In this document: positions 46,989 to 57,195 of the stretch, one piece after another | Layout of the letters: each line of letters begins with the position of its first letter | Position numbering within the stretch: the first letter of the stretch is position 1 | Source: Neurospora tetrasperma FGSC 2508 | Taxonomy: Eukaryota > Ascomycota > Sordariomycetes > Sordariales > Sordariaceae | Direction of reading: 5' to 3' | Assembly (NCBI RefSeq): GCF_000213175.1 | Contig: NW_009799104.1 | Coordinates: forward strand, 1,022,205 to 1,086,204 | Length of the DNA: 64,000 nucleotides | Program-made: the position numbers and the translations under genes | Notes under the pieces: generated by a model | The model's database searches: none | What the model was told of the DNA's origin: nothing | The model's input: the letters and a program-made list of their open reading frames with translations, nothing else

Positions 46989-47693
46989 ATGACCACCCCA
47001 AACACTCAACCAACCAACCAACAACCCCTGGTATCTCCACCCAAGATGGCCTCCCCCGACTCCCAAAACATCAACACCTTCCTCACCATCGAAGAGATGA
47101 ACAGCCCCAAACACCGCGCCATCCTCGAGTTCGCCTCCAAAAAAGCCGGTTTCACCTGCTACGACACCTTCACCGCCTGGCTCGCCTCTCCAGCCCTCGC
47201 ACCCTTCTGGACCGAATTCGAGCGTGACTTTCTCAAGCCCCTAGCCGCCTCCCGCAAGTCCACCACCTCCTTCTCTTCCCCCCCACCTACCACCACCACC
47301 ACCACCACCATCACCATCAACAACAACCCCCCTCCGGCGGATCCCTTTGCGAAAACCTCCACGATTCCCTGCCCCATATACCACATCATCCCGCTCTTCC
47401 AGGGCATGTTCGGCACCAGGGAATACCTGCGCAAGGGCCCGAGCAAGGCGACTTGGAGACCGAATCACCACATCCTTTATTTCTTCTTGAACGTGTGGGA
47501 GCGCAATCACGACCAGATGAGGAACAGCCCCTGGGCGGGCTGTTATCTGGAGAATGTCAAGATGTGGGCCATGCAGCTTTGTTGGATCCTGGATGCCATG
47601 ACCAGGTGCAAGTACCAGGAGGAGTTGGGCTTGCATGTGGTGGAGTTTAGAGGGATGAGGGATGAGGGGTGTATTATCACGTATAAGCATTAG
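46989..47693 (+). CDS. Unknown protein, 234 aa
   Basis: Intronless, starting at MTTPNTQPTNQQP; a second Met at residue 18 (KMASPDSQ) is possible. I do not recognise the family. The N-terminal 30 residues and a central stretch (about 90-118, Ser/Pro/Thr then Asn/Pro) are low complexity. Two blocks look folded: residues about 32-85 (FLTIEEMNSPKHRAILEFASKK, then FTAWLASPALAPFWTEFERDF) and the C-terminal half with CPIYHIIPLFQGMFGTREYL, WRPNHHILYFFLNVWERNHD and WAGCYLENVKMWAMQLCWIL. The high Trp/Phe/Tyr content suggests a compact helical fold. No signal peptide or clear membrane helix. TATA box and leader support a real, possibly inducible, gene. Third-position GC bias in the first half also supports coding. 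The protein ends in GCIITYKH. Confidence 0.7.
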   Translation: MTTPNTQPTNQQPLVSPPKMASPDSQNINTFLTIEEMNSPKHRAILEFASKKAGFTCYDTFTAWLASPALAPFWTEFERDFLKPLAASRKSTTSFSSPPPTTTTTTTITINNNPPPADPFAKTSTIPCPIYHIIPLFQGMFGTREYLRKGPSKATWRPNHHILYFFLNVWERNHDQMRNSPWAGCYLENVKMWAMQLCWILDAMTRCKYQEELGLHVVEFRGMRDEGCIITYKH

Positions 47694-49000
47694 ATTAGAG
47701 AGGAGGGGGTTGACGTGTGGGTTGGTGTGGATGGTGAAGGGGGCAGCTTTGGCGCAGGCGTATAAACGGTCTCCGGGGGTTTCTGGGTTTTTTTTTTGGA
47801 TATGTTTTCTTTATTTTGTGGTAAAATGTGGTAGGAAGGTAATTCCGGGTATCAATGTTGGCCACGAATAGTAAATCTCCTCACATCTTTCAATATCAAC
47901 CACTCGATTGTTCAACTGATCAGTGATTATTAACCTGTTTCTCTTCGTTTTCCGTTTAAATTCAGAATGAAATAGAAGCCATAATCCGGTAAGCTCATTC
48001 AAGGACAGGAGGAAAAACCATATCAATGTAGACAGGAAATAGTTTGGCTCGGATTGGAGGTGGCAAATATGTGTTCAAAAAATCAATGGTGCTCACCTTA
48101 GTTTTTGGTGCGCGATCGCTCCTTCTTATACCTTGGAGCGCACGGCAAATGTCCCTTTCCATACGGCAAGTTTCTTGAGAAACACAAACGGTTTTCTGAT
48201 GGCAGCAGAGACGCATGCTTGATCGAGGCCCGAATCATCATGGAATGGGGGATTGGTAATGAGTCGGCATCTACTGCTGCATCAGAGTTGTGAGCAATGT
48301 GGTCTAGACTTGTGGATATGTGTTTGCTGGTACGTAGTGGGCGTTGGCGAACGATCTCGAGAATTTCAGAATGTGCTATGTCTCGCCGTCTTCGGAAATG
48401 ATCGCGTTTTGAAATGAGCGTGCTGCGTTTGATGAAGCATGACGGTGCTTCGTTGGTTATGGCATTGTTGCCTCGAATATTCTGCGCTCGATTGTTGATC
48501 CAAGAAAACAGCTTCCGAAGCCAACGACATGGCAGCTGTCGGGATCTTTGTCGAAGATTGTCGAACCAGAGAATCTACCATTCATCACCCACGGCCAACA
48601 CTTGTCATAGCTGTAGGTGTTTCTGCATCAAACTTGTGTTGTCGGTGCCGAAGCCCATCATGGTGTTGGTTCAGCTGATGCCGGACTATGTCGTGAAATA
48701 CAAGACGACAAACACTCTCGTGAATCATCTCTCTGTGTCGACACCAACAATGCTGCTTCCAGTGATTACGATGCATCGACAAGCCTCCAGAGTTGTGCGG
48801 ACCTGGGAACCCGTAACTCGACAGTATGCGACTTGAAAGTGCATATAACGAACCATTCCCCGACCTGTTCCTGGTCTTCTCTTCCCTCATCACCATCAGC
48901 ATTAACATCTTCACACCAACGAGAACCACCACTGCAACAACCAAAGCTAACAACAAAGTAACCACATCTAACAACCAACAACTACCAAAACATCAACAAA
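47694..49000. promoter_or_regulatory. Intergenic region with promoter of the repeat protein
   Basis: No gene is recognised; several short frames lack resemblance to known families. From about 48842 a TATA-like box, a CT tract (about 48865-48900) and an ACAACAA-rich leader precede the ATG at 49001. Confidence 0.5.
48842..48848 (+). promoter_or_regulatory. TATA-like box (CATATAA)
   Basis: This is about 153 bp ahead of the ATG at 49001, followed by a pyrimidine tract and A/C-rich leader. The arrangement matches that at the 46989 gene. Confidence 0.5.
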
Positions 49001-49921
49001 ATGACTACTTGCGTCGCTACTCAGACTTTCACCCACGTCTCTCCCAAGGCGTACCATCCGGAGTCGGACTACACCACCTCCACCGAGCCCGGCAAGCCTC
49101 GTCCCGGCAGCCCCGGTCCCAACAAGCCCGACAACTGTGGCTTCGAGTCCGGCCCCTTGAAGAGGGATGATCCTATTCCTCGCCCTCAGACTCCCTTGGT
49201 CCCGGTCCCCAACTCTGACGGTGAGGGCGATTCTAAGCCCGCTCCTCGACCCCCCACCCCTCACCCCAATGGTGATCACCTCGAGTTGGACCCCATCCCC
49301 CGCCCGCAGACCCCTCTAGTCCCGGTGCCCAATAGCGATGACATGCCCGTTCCTCGCCCACAGACTCCTTTGGTCCCGGTTACCTCTGATGACTCTGACG
49401 ATGAATGCATCGACGAAGAGATGCCCGTTCCTCGTCCTCAGACTCCCCTAGTCCCTGTCACCAGCGACGATTCCGACGATGAGTGCCTCGACGAAGAGAT
49501 GCCGGTCCCTCGTCCCCAGACACCCTTGGTGCCTGTTACTTCTGACGACTCGGATGACGAGTGCATCGACGAAGAGATGCCAGTCCCTCGTCCTCAGACA
49601 CCCTTGGTCCCCGTCACTTCCGACGATTCCGACGATGAATGCCTCGATGACGACCCTATTCCCCGTCCCCAAACCCCTCTCGTCCCTGTTCCCAACTCCG
49701 ACGGTGAGGGTGACTCCAAGCCCGCTCCCCGCCCTCCTACTCCCCACCCCAACGGCGATGATGAGATGCCGGTCCCTCGCCCTCAGACTCCTCTAGTTCC
49801 GGTCACCAGCGACGATTCCGATGATGAGTGCATCGATGACATCGATCCTATTCCTCGTCCTCAGACGCCCATGGTGCCTAAGCCTAATGCTGACATGATC
49901 AAGCCGGTTGCTTGCTGCTAA
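49001..49921 (+). CDS. Tandem-repeat acidic, proline-rich protein
   Basis: Intronless, 306 aa, start in ACAAAATGACT context. After a 56-residue N-terminus (MTTCVATQTFTHVSPKAYHP, then Pro/Gly-rich), nine copies of PxPRPQTPLVPV follow to about residue 298. Two forms alternate. One has the tail PNSDGEGDSKPAPRPPTPHP (copies 1 and 7). The other is a 26-residue unit beginning MPVPRPQTPLVPV and continuing TSDDSDDEC with a final Cys-Ile/Leu-Asp-Glu-Glu (copies 3-6 and 8). The codons differ between copies at silent sites while the residues are kept, which argues for selection on the protein. There is no signal peptide or membrane segment. The protein ends in VACC, a possible prenylation or palmitoylation site. 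I do not know the family. The regular PRPQTP elements could be Pro-directed kinase or SH3-type docking sites, and the DSDDE clusters CK2 sites; both are inference. Confidence 0.82.
   Translation: MTTCVATQTFTHVSPKAYHPESDYTTSTEPGKPRPGSPGPNKPDNCGFESGPLKRDDPIPRPQTPLVPVPNSDGEGDSKPAPRPPTPHPNGDHLELDPIPRPQTPLVPVPNSDDMPVPRPQTPLVPVTSDDSDDECIDEEMPVPRPQTPLVPVTSDDSDDECLDEEMPVPRPQTPLVPVTSDDSDDECIDEEMPVPRPQTPLVPVTSDDSDDECLDDDPIPRPQTPLVPVPNSDGEGDSKPAPRPPTPHPNGDDEMPVPRPQTPLVPVTSDDSDDECIDDIDPIPRPQTPMVPKPNADMIKPVACC
49169..49894 (+). repeat. Nine coding tandem repeats (PxPRPQTPLVPV)
   Basis: Nine in-frame units within the gene above, four of them consecutive 78-bp units in the middle. The first and seventh share an extra PAPRPPTPHPNGD segment, suggesting duplication of a larger block. 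Confidence 0.9.
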
Positions 49922-50669
49922 GCTTATGGCTGATGCCTGAGACGAGTTTGGAAGGATAGGATCCAAGAGGAGGAAGTGTGGTATTCGGGAGATGAATGAA
50001 TGAATAAACGATGGAATGATTGGTTGGTTCACTTGAACATGGAAGGAATACATTGGAAGGATTGATGGAGCTCGATTTGGTGACAGAAGAGTTCGGCAGT
50101 TGATGGGATTTGCAATGGATTTCAATCAGTGTGATATAAAGAAAAAAGCCGGATTTCCGCAGTGAGACAGTATAGAAACGCGTGTGTCGCAGAATAAAAT
50201 CATTGATTTCTCAACGTTGGTCACGCGCGATGTGATAGATGTTTCCGAGTGCGTGAAGCACTGATAAACTGAAGCGGGTGTGACATTGCGATTTGCGTGG
50301 TGGCTGGGACAGATTGACAACTCTTGACTGGTGGTGAGCGTTTGATGGAAAGGGAAGCATGAAAGTGAGCGAAGTGACTGATGATGAATTGAGAAGAGAA
50401 GAGAAAAGTGATGATGGAAATGGAAGTCGCAGTCAAACAACGCAGTTTTCGTAGGAGTGGCCTGTGCGCTACATCTAGCGAACACCACTCTCAAATGATG
50501 ATGCCGCTGATGTGAAATCGAGACTTTACCATCCTCGTAGAGACTGCAATTGTGGTTCCCAAGAAAGAAAAAAAGAAGCCGCTAATTCAAGAATCTGCCA
50601 GTTGTCTTCATCATGGTGGAAAACGATAGTCGACGATACAAGAGAAAAAAAAAGAAAAAAAACATAATG
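49922..50669. other. Intergenic spacer
   Basis: This holds the 3' UTR of the repeat protein and the 3' flank of the tRNA gene. No gene is seen. Confidence 0.5.
50645..50662 (-). terminator. RNA polymerase III terminator
   Basis: On the minus strand two T runs (T8 then T9, separated by one C) begin 8 nt after the tRNA 3' end, as expected for Pol III termination. Confidence 0.85.
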
Positions 50670-50758
50670 TCCCCTCGACCGGAATCGAGCCGGTGACCTT
50701 TCGGTATACAATCTAGACAATTACAGCCGAACGTGATATCCAACTACACCACAAGGGG
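50670..50758 (-). tRNA. tRNA-Tyr (GUA) with 15-nt intron
   Basis: The minus strand folds as a cloverleaf. The acceptor stem CCCCTTG pairs with CGAGGGG, with discriminator A. The anticodon stem TTCGG pairs with CCGAA, and the T stem ACCGG with CCGGT. The loop reads CT-GTA-A followed by a 15-nt intron (50706-50720) exactly one base after the anticodon, then A. The anticodon GUA, the C1-G72 pair and A73 are tRNA-Tyr identity elements, and nuclear tRNA-Tyr genes normally carry introns. The mature length is 74 nt before CCA addition. One oddity: the T loop reads CTCGATT, so position 54 is C where T is almost invariant, which also weakens the internal B-box promoter. Confidence 0.9.
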
Positions 50759-53138
50759 ATTTTGATGGTTTGTTGAAGTGGGGCGAAGAAATTGCTACAT
50801 AAGTAGTCCAGTGCGCAAAGCCGCTACAAATGCCACAAAGCCTGTACTTTGACTTTCGGGGCTGACTTGAGCATCACGTTGGTATCGAGCTGGGCTGTAA
50901 CATAGTAATTGAGCTTCGAAGAATTATAGCAAGATATCGTGAAACTTCCACAGTTTCATTGCCCAGAGCTGTCGAGGCATTCGAAGAAAGACCTGTAAAT
51001 GTGCAACCAACATCGACCTTCTTCCTACAACATCTCAGGATACAAAGTAGGGTCTACAGGCTTTGCTAGCCACTTACTTACTGTATCTAAGAGAAGAGAG
51101 CTTCCCTAAGCTTTCTAGGTACCAGTCTCATAACCTCTGAAACGAAATATGGACATCGTGCCGACTCCCGCAACCGCCCACCTCCCGTAGCACGAGTAGA
51201 CATGGAATTGTTTCTCTGAGACATTCCCCCACGGAGGAAAAGAAGCCACTTCGCTTAGTCCCAAGCAGTCCCAGCCTGTTGCAGCATGTCTCGCATGCAC
51301 GTTTATAGTCTTGCAGGTCCCACGGTGCCTGCAGGTGTGTCCAGACTTGCCTTGTCAATGATGCTCATCATGTCCAGACTTCCTCTCCACAACCAATAGC
51401 GGCCAAGTCGGGGAATAGGACGAATCTTACATACTGCCGTTATGTACGGCGTTGATCACCACTCTCTAACCTTTCAGCCCTCTGTACAGTCCATGACAGG
51501 CATTGGTTTTCTAGTCCCCACAATACAGCCCACTTGGCCATTCAACGGCCAGTGTTGTGCATCTTAGAAGATGTCTCGGTCTCTGACGGAGGGGGGTATT
51601 CCTGGTTTTGATAAGGCTTATCTTGAAGTTCTAAGGCATCTTAGGAAGCTTCGAGAGCCACTGGGAGTGACATATCTCATTTCCACCATCCATCACACCA
51701 TGGCCATTTCACACCCTCAGACTCAAAAGGCCTCAAGGCCCGAACGACTTGTCTAATCTTCTCAAGAGCAAAAAAAAAAAAAAAAGACCCAGACCCTCCC
51801 TTGGCCTTTGGCCGCCGAGTCCCGACAGCCTTCCCCAAATTTGCCAGAACCGGAGCATGGCCCGCGGTTAGTGGCGCTTTCAACGATAGCTGAATTCCTC
51901 AGATCGGCGGACGATGCGGAGAAGAGCTGGGTGAAGGATGGATGGGTAAAAAGGGCCATGGGATCAATTCAGGCCTAGACTGGAGAGATTGGAAAATTTT
52001 GCTTTCTTACATATCCAGTGGACGAGAGCTGAATGAGGGGGGAGGGGGAGAGGGGAAGGCGCACCAAACGGGCATCGAATTAAATCACAAACTGCCACAA
52101 CCTCATGCAACTCACGACCCGTGCATGTTGGAGTCTGCGATTCGTGATCATCTGTGACGACCGATGAATGGGCAAATGTCGAAAACTGCATGTGCCTTCT
52201 GCAGCCAGAAAGAGGGAGGGAATAAGGTCGAGATCGACAAAGCTGAAGTCGAAGTCCGGCAAAGCTTCTTTCCCAGCCACTGGTTTATTGCAGCCCTTCT
52301 TTTCCTTACTATTCTGTGGAGAGTCTAGCTGTCAGTAGCTAGCTTCTTCGTTGGCAGCGAGTCCCTTGTCGTCCTTTTGTTGATTGGAGAGGCCACCCAA
52401 AAAAAAAACTTTCGGACCGGCCCTCCTGGAGAAGGCTCTCTTGCAGCACCAGTCGCAGACAGTCCGGCAGAGCTACCGCGGCCATAAACCGCATGCTTGC
52501 TGAAATGTCGTATCGTGGCTGGTCAGCTCTCATCCGGAATTATGGAGCCCAAAGAGCCCTGTTGTGGCCGTCGTGGCACCAATGCCAGCAGAGGATCATC
52601 TCGACCAAGCCACTGAAAGTCGCAAACCATCACGGCCGTCCAACAGGTCAGTTTTGTCGTGTACACTACCTACTGACAGTCCCAGCCTGAACCGCAGAGG
52701 GTCTTGAAACCCAATGATCGACACTAGGGTCCGCCAAGGCGGCAGCCAGTAGAAGAGCATCCTCGCGATTCTGTTGGATCAAGAAGCTTTTCAAGGGTAT
52801 CACCGCATTTTCCAGCATTCCCTGTCTTTGAGTTGAGGGACCGGGGTGCTTTTGGTGCCAAGTCCAGTGATAAACCCTTGTCGCGGACGGAATAGCCGCA
52901 TGTGGGGCTTGGCTCTCCTTTCTGAACTCGAGAGACTGACCAGATGGGCTTTATAACTCGAGAGCCCTCTCTCGGCTCGGGGGCAAGCACATGCTGGGCT
53001 CTCGCCCTTGGGGAGTTTGCGTATACTTCTTTCTTCACGGCCATCACCGGGTTTTTGAGGTTTTCAAGTTTTGATCGTCCATCGACATCCAAGCCCCAGC
53101 TGCCGTCCTCGGATCAGGACTCCTGATCAGCGGTGAAC
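50759..53138. other. 2.4-kb intergenic tract
   Basis: No coding sequence is recognised. There is an A-rich run of about 17 near 51770-51786. The final few hundred bases are presumably the promoter and 5' UTR of the membrane protein gene. Confidence 0.45.
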
Positions 53139-55449
53139 ATGGGCGCCTATACTTCAGTACCGCAGTGTCGTGAGCACTATGGAATCGCGGTAGATTGTAC
53201 TGTAGTTTACGCATCCGACAACAAGACCGTGATATCTGTCGGAGGAAACCGACCCGGAGACTTTAACCCAGATCCAGATATTGCGGGTATCGGTGTAAGG
53301 TTCCCCGGAGCACAACTTGTATGTGGACACAAGCTTACCCGTTTCCGTGTCTTTAGATCCTCGGAGCCTTTGTCGTTATAACGGGGTTTGCGTTAATAAT
53401 AGCCTTCTTGCATGTCTTGTGGCACTACGCCAAGTTGACAAAGCTCAAAAAAAGGATAACAGCAGAGTAAGTCATACTTGGATGGACGAAGCGCTCCAAG
53501 GAAGGTGGGGTTGCTAACCGCCTGCTCAACAGAGAGAAGGAAAACAAAAGATGGCAGCTCAGCATCGGCGGCTTCTTCGAGATGCTCATCATCTCGTGTA
53601 GTGATCAGCAGATTTTCACCGGAGCGGCGTACGCCATCACGATGCGCTTCGCCAAAGCCTGCTCCATCTCGGCCTACCACTACAATGTTATTGCGAACAT
53701 GCTGTTGATCACCTGCGCCACACACTTGCTGACCCTTCTTGTGTCCAAGCACTACTGGGAGCACCCTTGGGTGGCCGGGATCCGGACGGTAGCGACAGGG
53801 TTATTGTATCTCGCGACGGGAATTTATCTTTCTACCCAGGCAACCCCAGGTTCCGAGCTTGCGTTTCCGACCGCAGTTCCTAAAGACGACGAGAAATGGA
53901 GCACCCTCCTTCTACCAGCCGCCTGCTTCCAAGGGAGCGCTGAGCAGTTTGCAAACACCTTGCAGCAGTCTTTCCACGGAGCCGGGCTGTTCAAGGTGGG
54001 CGACCGTATCACCGGATGGACTCCCTTCGTCATTCTTGTCCTGTACTACGTCCTTGCCAACATTGTTACCCTTGGTCGGGTCGTTCGCGCAGGACGGGAG
54101 AATGGCGGAAAGCGGGAAAAGTTTTGCAAGTGGTTGGTGGACATGATAGGACAGAAGAAGCTGAAGTGGGTGAATCGTATCGGTGGACAGGTCTATGGCG
54201 TCTATCTCCTGGCTGGCCTGGTAATTTCAGGATACACGATGGCCTCCTCTTCCGAGTACATTGAGATGCTTCGCCGCTGGGTGGACCGGTCAGGCTGGAT
54301 CCAACTCTATAATGGCACCAACCCGGAGAACGACCCCAAGTCCTTTGGTCAGCTTGTTCCTCTTCTGATGATGACACTTACCGTGTTTACGTTTTTGCAG
54401 ATGCTGAGTGGTAAGTGGCGTTGTGTTTGTCTTTTCGGGTTGCTCATCAGCTGATATCTTTTCCAGAGGCCATTACCATCAGGAAGTTGAAGAATAACCA
54501 CAGCGATGAGCTTGAGGACGTGAGGCAGGAATTCGAAGACCAACTGGAAGACGCAAGAACAAGTTCGGACAAAGTCCAAGGCAGTGGCATGGGCAACGGA
54601 AAGCGGCCTGAGGTCCACGAGAAGGAGGCGTTCAGCAGGCCATCCGAAGCAAGTGGAAGCCAGGCTTATGGGATGAACTCCCAAACGCCTCTCCCGCCGG
54701 CCCCGATGTACACCATGTTCGCCAACCCATCTTCTTCGAGCAGCGCTCCGTTCTTTGTCTACGCCGCACCGCCGACTGGCTCGCCGATGGCAACACCCGA
54801 TTGGGCTTCCATGACGCCGCAGCAAGGAACGCCGATGCATTTTATCATCCCGGCGCAGTTCGTAGCGGGAGCGTTTCCGATGATGACTCCTGGAAACGGA
54901 GGCGCGCCTTCTCCTCCAGGATTTCCTTGGAACTCTCCCACTCCTTTCGGACCTGGTCCTGCCCCGGCCTCGAGCGAACCTGGCCCGAGTAAGCCCTCGC
55001 CGTCCGATGATGTGTCGTCTTCGCCGGAAGCCTCAACAAAGGCGGAACCTGAGATCACCACAAAGGACACCAAGTCGACGCCAGTGGTTTCCGTGTATGA
55101 TGTGAACCCCACGCCACCTCCGCCATCGCGATCCTCGACCGTTCCCATTCCGAAGTCGGACCCCTCCGATAATGAGAAGCTGGCGCCTCATCCGGCTAAC
55201 CTTCGAAGGGCTGATAGCGAATTTACGCTGATAGGACAGCCGAGCTCGAGCCTGGATGCCGGGGGCCCGACAGGTCAGCCAATGCCGGCACAAGGCCCCA
55301 GTGGTGTTGCTGCGGATCCCAACACGCTAAGTTACTTTCCGGCAGTTGCCGAGTCAAGCGCAGAGGAAGAGGGTCAGGAAGCAGAGAGAAGGGCTGGCGA
55401 AGGAAATACTGCGGGAGGCACTGGATTTGAGGTTGGAAAGGCGATGTAG
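53139..55449 (+). CDS. Fungal multi-pass membrane protein with long disordered tail
   Basis: Four exons (53139-53294, 53357-53466, 53533-54410, 54467-55449) join to 708 aa. I do not recognise a named family. About seven hydrophobic segments are visible: ILGAFVVITGFALIIAFLHVLW (about 53-74), FEMLIISCSDQQ through YAIT (about 100-121), VIANMLLITCATHLLTLLV, GIRTVATGLLYLATGIYL, FVILVLYYVLANIVTL, VYGVYLLAGLVISGYTM and LVPLLMMTLTVFTFLQML (about residue 380). The short exon 2 encodes most of the first helix. The N-terminus (MGAYTSVPQCREHYGIAVDC) has paired Cys and may be extracellular. After the last helix a charged coiled-coil-like stretch (KNNHSDELEDVRQEFEDQLE) leads into about 300 residues rich in Pro, Ser and Gly. 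Most likely plasma membrane or endomembrane; receptor- or channel-like roles are guesses. Intron borders are canonical and the reading frame is continuous across all joints. Confidence 0.85.
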
Positions 55450-56247
55450 GATGCCAGACGTCAATAGCGAGGCTAAAGGGAGTTTGAGGAATCAAGGCTA
55501 CCGGGTTAAGGGAAAGAAACATGATTTGGCTGGAGTTTTGGGCATTTGGCTTCTGGGAGGATGTGCTACGATACCATGGCTTAATGAGTTTGATATAGCA
55601 TTGAATAATATGTGACAACGTTGGAGAGCTCACACTGGCATGGTGTTTGTGGGTGTGTTTGTTTTGTATGCTGACGTGATTGAAAAGAGGAAAGGGCTCC
55701 GAGTTGGATTCCACGCCCCAACCTGCCCCTGGCCACTCGGCCCCCACCACGAAATTCAGCCGAAACCGTGACCAAGATCGGGACATTGTACCCCGTGGGC
55801 GCCCGCAATGTCTTGTCAAATTTCTCCGAACGTGGGAGATTGGGGGACACGAGAGGAAGTGGGAGTCAGTGGGAGTCAGTGGGAGGCAAGTGGGGGTATT
55901 GTGCGTGGGGGAGGGGCCCGGAGGGGGGGGAAGCGGGGAAATCCCCTAGGAAACCCCTAGGAAATTGGGGTTCAGGACGGGAACTTCTGGGGAAAATGGA
56001 CCGGAAGCATCTCCACCCCACCTTTTGGCCCTTAGACGGAACCAGACCCCTCCAACAGCGCCCCAAGGGAATCCAACCCCGGGCGTTCATCTCATCACCA
56101 ACCCACCCAACCTAGGTTACTCCAACAAAACGAGGACGACTTATCATCATCGACATCCCATCCCATAAAAGGACGAGCCCAATGCGGTCAACTCCCACCC
56201 GCTTTCTTTCCCGCATCAACTCGCATCTCTCTGCAGCAACATCAAAC
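55450..56247. promoter_or_regulatory. Promoter region of the 2-hydroxyacid dehydrogenase
   Basis: A G-rich block lies at about 55905-55935, duplicated AATCCCCTAGGAAACCCC-like sequence near 55940-55965, a TATA-like box at 56165 and a pyrimidine-rich leader to the ATG at 56248. Confidence 0.55.
56165..56171 (+). promoter_or_regulatory. TATA-like box (ATAAAAG) that decides the start
   Basis: This element lies only 11 bp before an in-frame ATG at 56182 but 77 bp before the ATG at 56248. The CT-rich sequence between the two ATGs looks like a 5' UTR, so the downstream start is preferred. Confidence 0.5.
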
Positions 56248-57195
56248 ATGAAGCTCCTCTACCCCACCTCTCTCAAGCTGGACATCTCCCAGATCGAAGG
56301 ATTCCCTTCCGTCACGCTCCACCCCTACGACGTCAAGGCTCCCATTCCCGAGGAGCACGTCGATGCCGAGATCCTCGTCACCTGGACCAACTCCTCCGAC
56401 AACCTCAAAGATGCCGTCAACCGTCTGACCAAGCTGCGCTGGATCCAGTCTCTCGCCGCCGGTCCCAATGACGTTCTCAGCGCCGGCTTCGATACCTCCA
56501 AGGTCGCCGTCACCACCGGCTCTGGTCTCCACGACCACACCGTCGCCGAGCATACCCTTGGTCTCCTTCTCAATGCCGCCCGCAGGTTTTACGAGATGCG
56601 GGATTACCAGCTCCAGGGCAAGTGGCCCGGTCACCTCGGCGGTCCCCAGCCCGATCGTCCCGCCGATAGATTCACCACCCTCCGTGACGCCCGCGTCTTG
56701 ATTTGGGGCTTCGGAAATATCGCAAAGACTCTCACCCCCTCTCTTGTGCAACTTGGATCCCAGGTTCGCGGAGTTGCTCGCCGTCAAGGTGTCCGCAATG
56801 GAATCGAGGTATACTCTGAGGACAAGCTTGCCGAGCTGCTACCAGAGACCGACGCCTTGGTTATGATCCTCCCTGGCGACCCATCCACAAGGCACGCTCT
56901 CAATACCGAGAGGCTGAAGCTGCTCCCCAAGCACGCCTGGGTGGTCAACGTCGGACGCGGCACCTCCATCGATGAGGATGCCCTCTACGACGCTCTTGTG
57001 GAGGAGAGGATTGGCGGTGCCGCTCTCGACGTGTTCGAGACAGAACCTCTTCCTGAGCCAAGCAAGCTCTGGAAGGCCCCCAACCTCATTCTCAGCCCAC
57101 ACGCGGCCGGCGGCAGGCCACAGGGTGCCGAACAGTTGATCGTCGAGAATTTGAGAAAGTTCTTGGCCGGTCAGCAGCTGAAGAACCTCATTTAA
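56248..57195 (+). CDS. D-isomer-specific 2-hydroxyacid dehydrogenase
   Basis: Intronless, 315 aa from MKLLYPTSLKLD. An upstream ATG at 56182 would add 22 residues resembling a weak mitochondrial presequence; it sits almost on top of the TATA-like box, so I take it as leader. The family interconverts 2-hydroxy and 2-oxo acids with NAD(P)H. The split catalytic domain begins at the N-terminus. The Rossmann loop reads VLIWGFGNIAKTL, with Ala where the third Gly of GxGxxG usually lies. The catalytic triad is intact: VVNVGRGTSID (R237), ALDVFETEPLP (E266) and LSPHAAG (H285). VAEHTLGLLLNAARR is the usual helix before the nucleotide domain. The substrate, such as glyoxylate, hydroxypyruvate or a branched 2-oxo acid, cannot be told. 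Presumably cytosolic. Strong third-codon C bias suggests good expression. Confidence 0.92.
   Translation: MKLLYPTSLKLDISQIEGFPSVTLHPYDVKAPIPEEHVDAEILVTWTNSSDNLKDAVNRLTKLRWIQSLAAGPNDVLSAGFDTSKVAVTTGSGLHDHTVAEHTLGLLLNAARRFYEMRDYQLQGKWPGHLGGPQPDRPADRFTTLRDARVLIWGFGNIAKTLTPSLVQLGSQVRGVARRQGVRNGIEVYSEDKLAELLPETDALVMILPGDPSTRHALNTERLKLLPKHAWVVNVGRGTSIDEDALYDALVEERIGGAALDVFETEPLPEPSKLWKAPNLILSPHAAGGRPQGAEQLIVENLRKFLAGQQLKNLI

Noticed and set aside
56242-56787. 181-codon minus-strand frame
   Set aside because: Antisense shadow of the 2-hydroxyacid dehydrogenase, whose catalytic motifs are clear on the plus strand.
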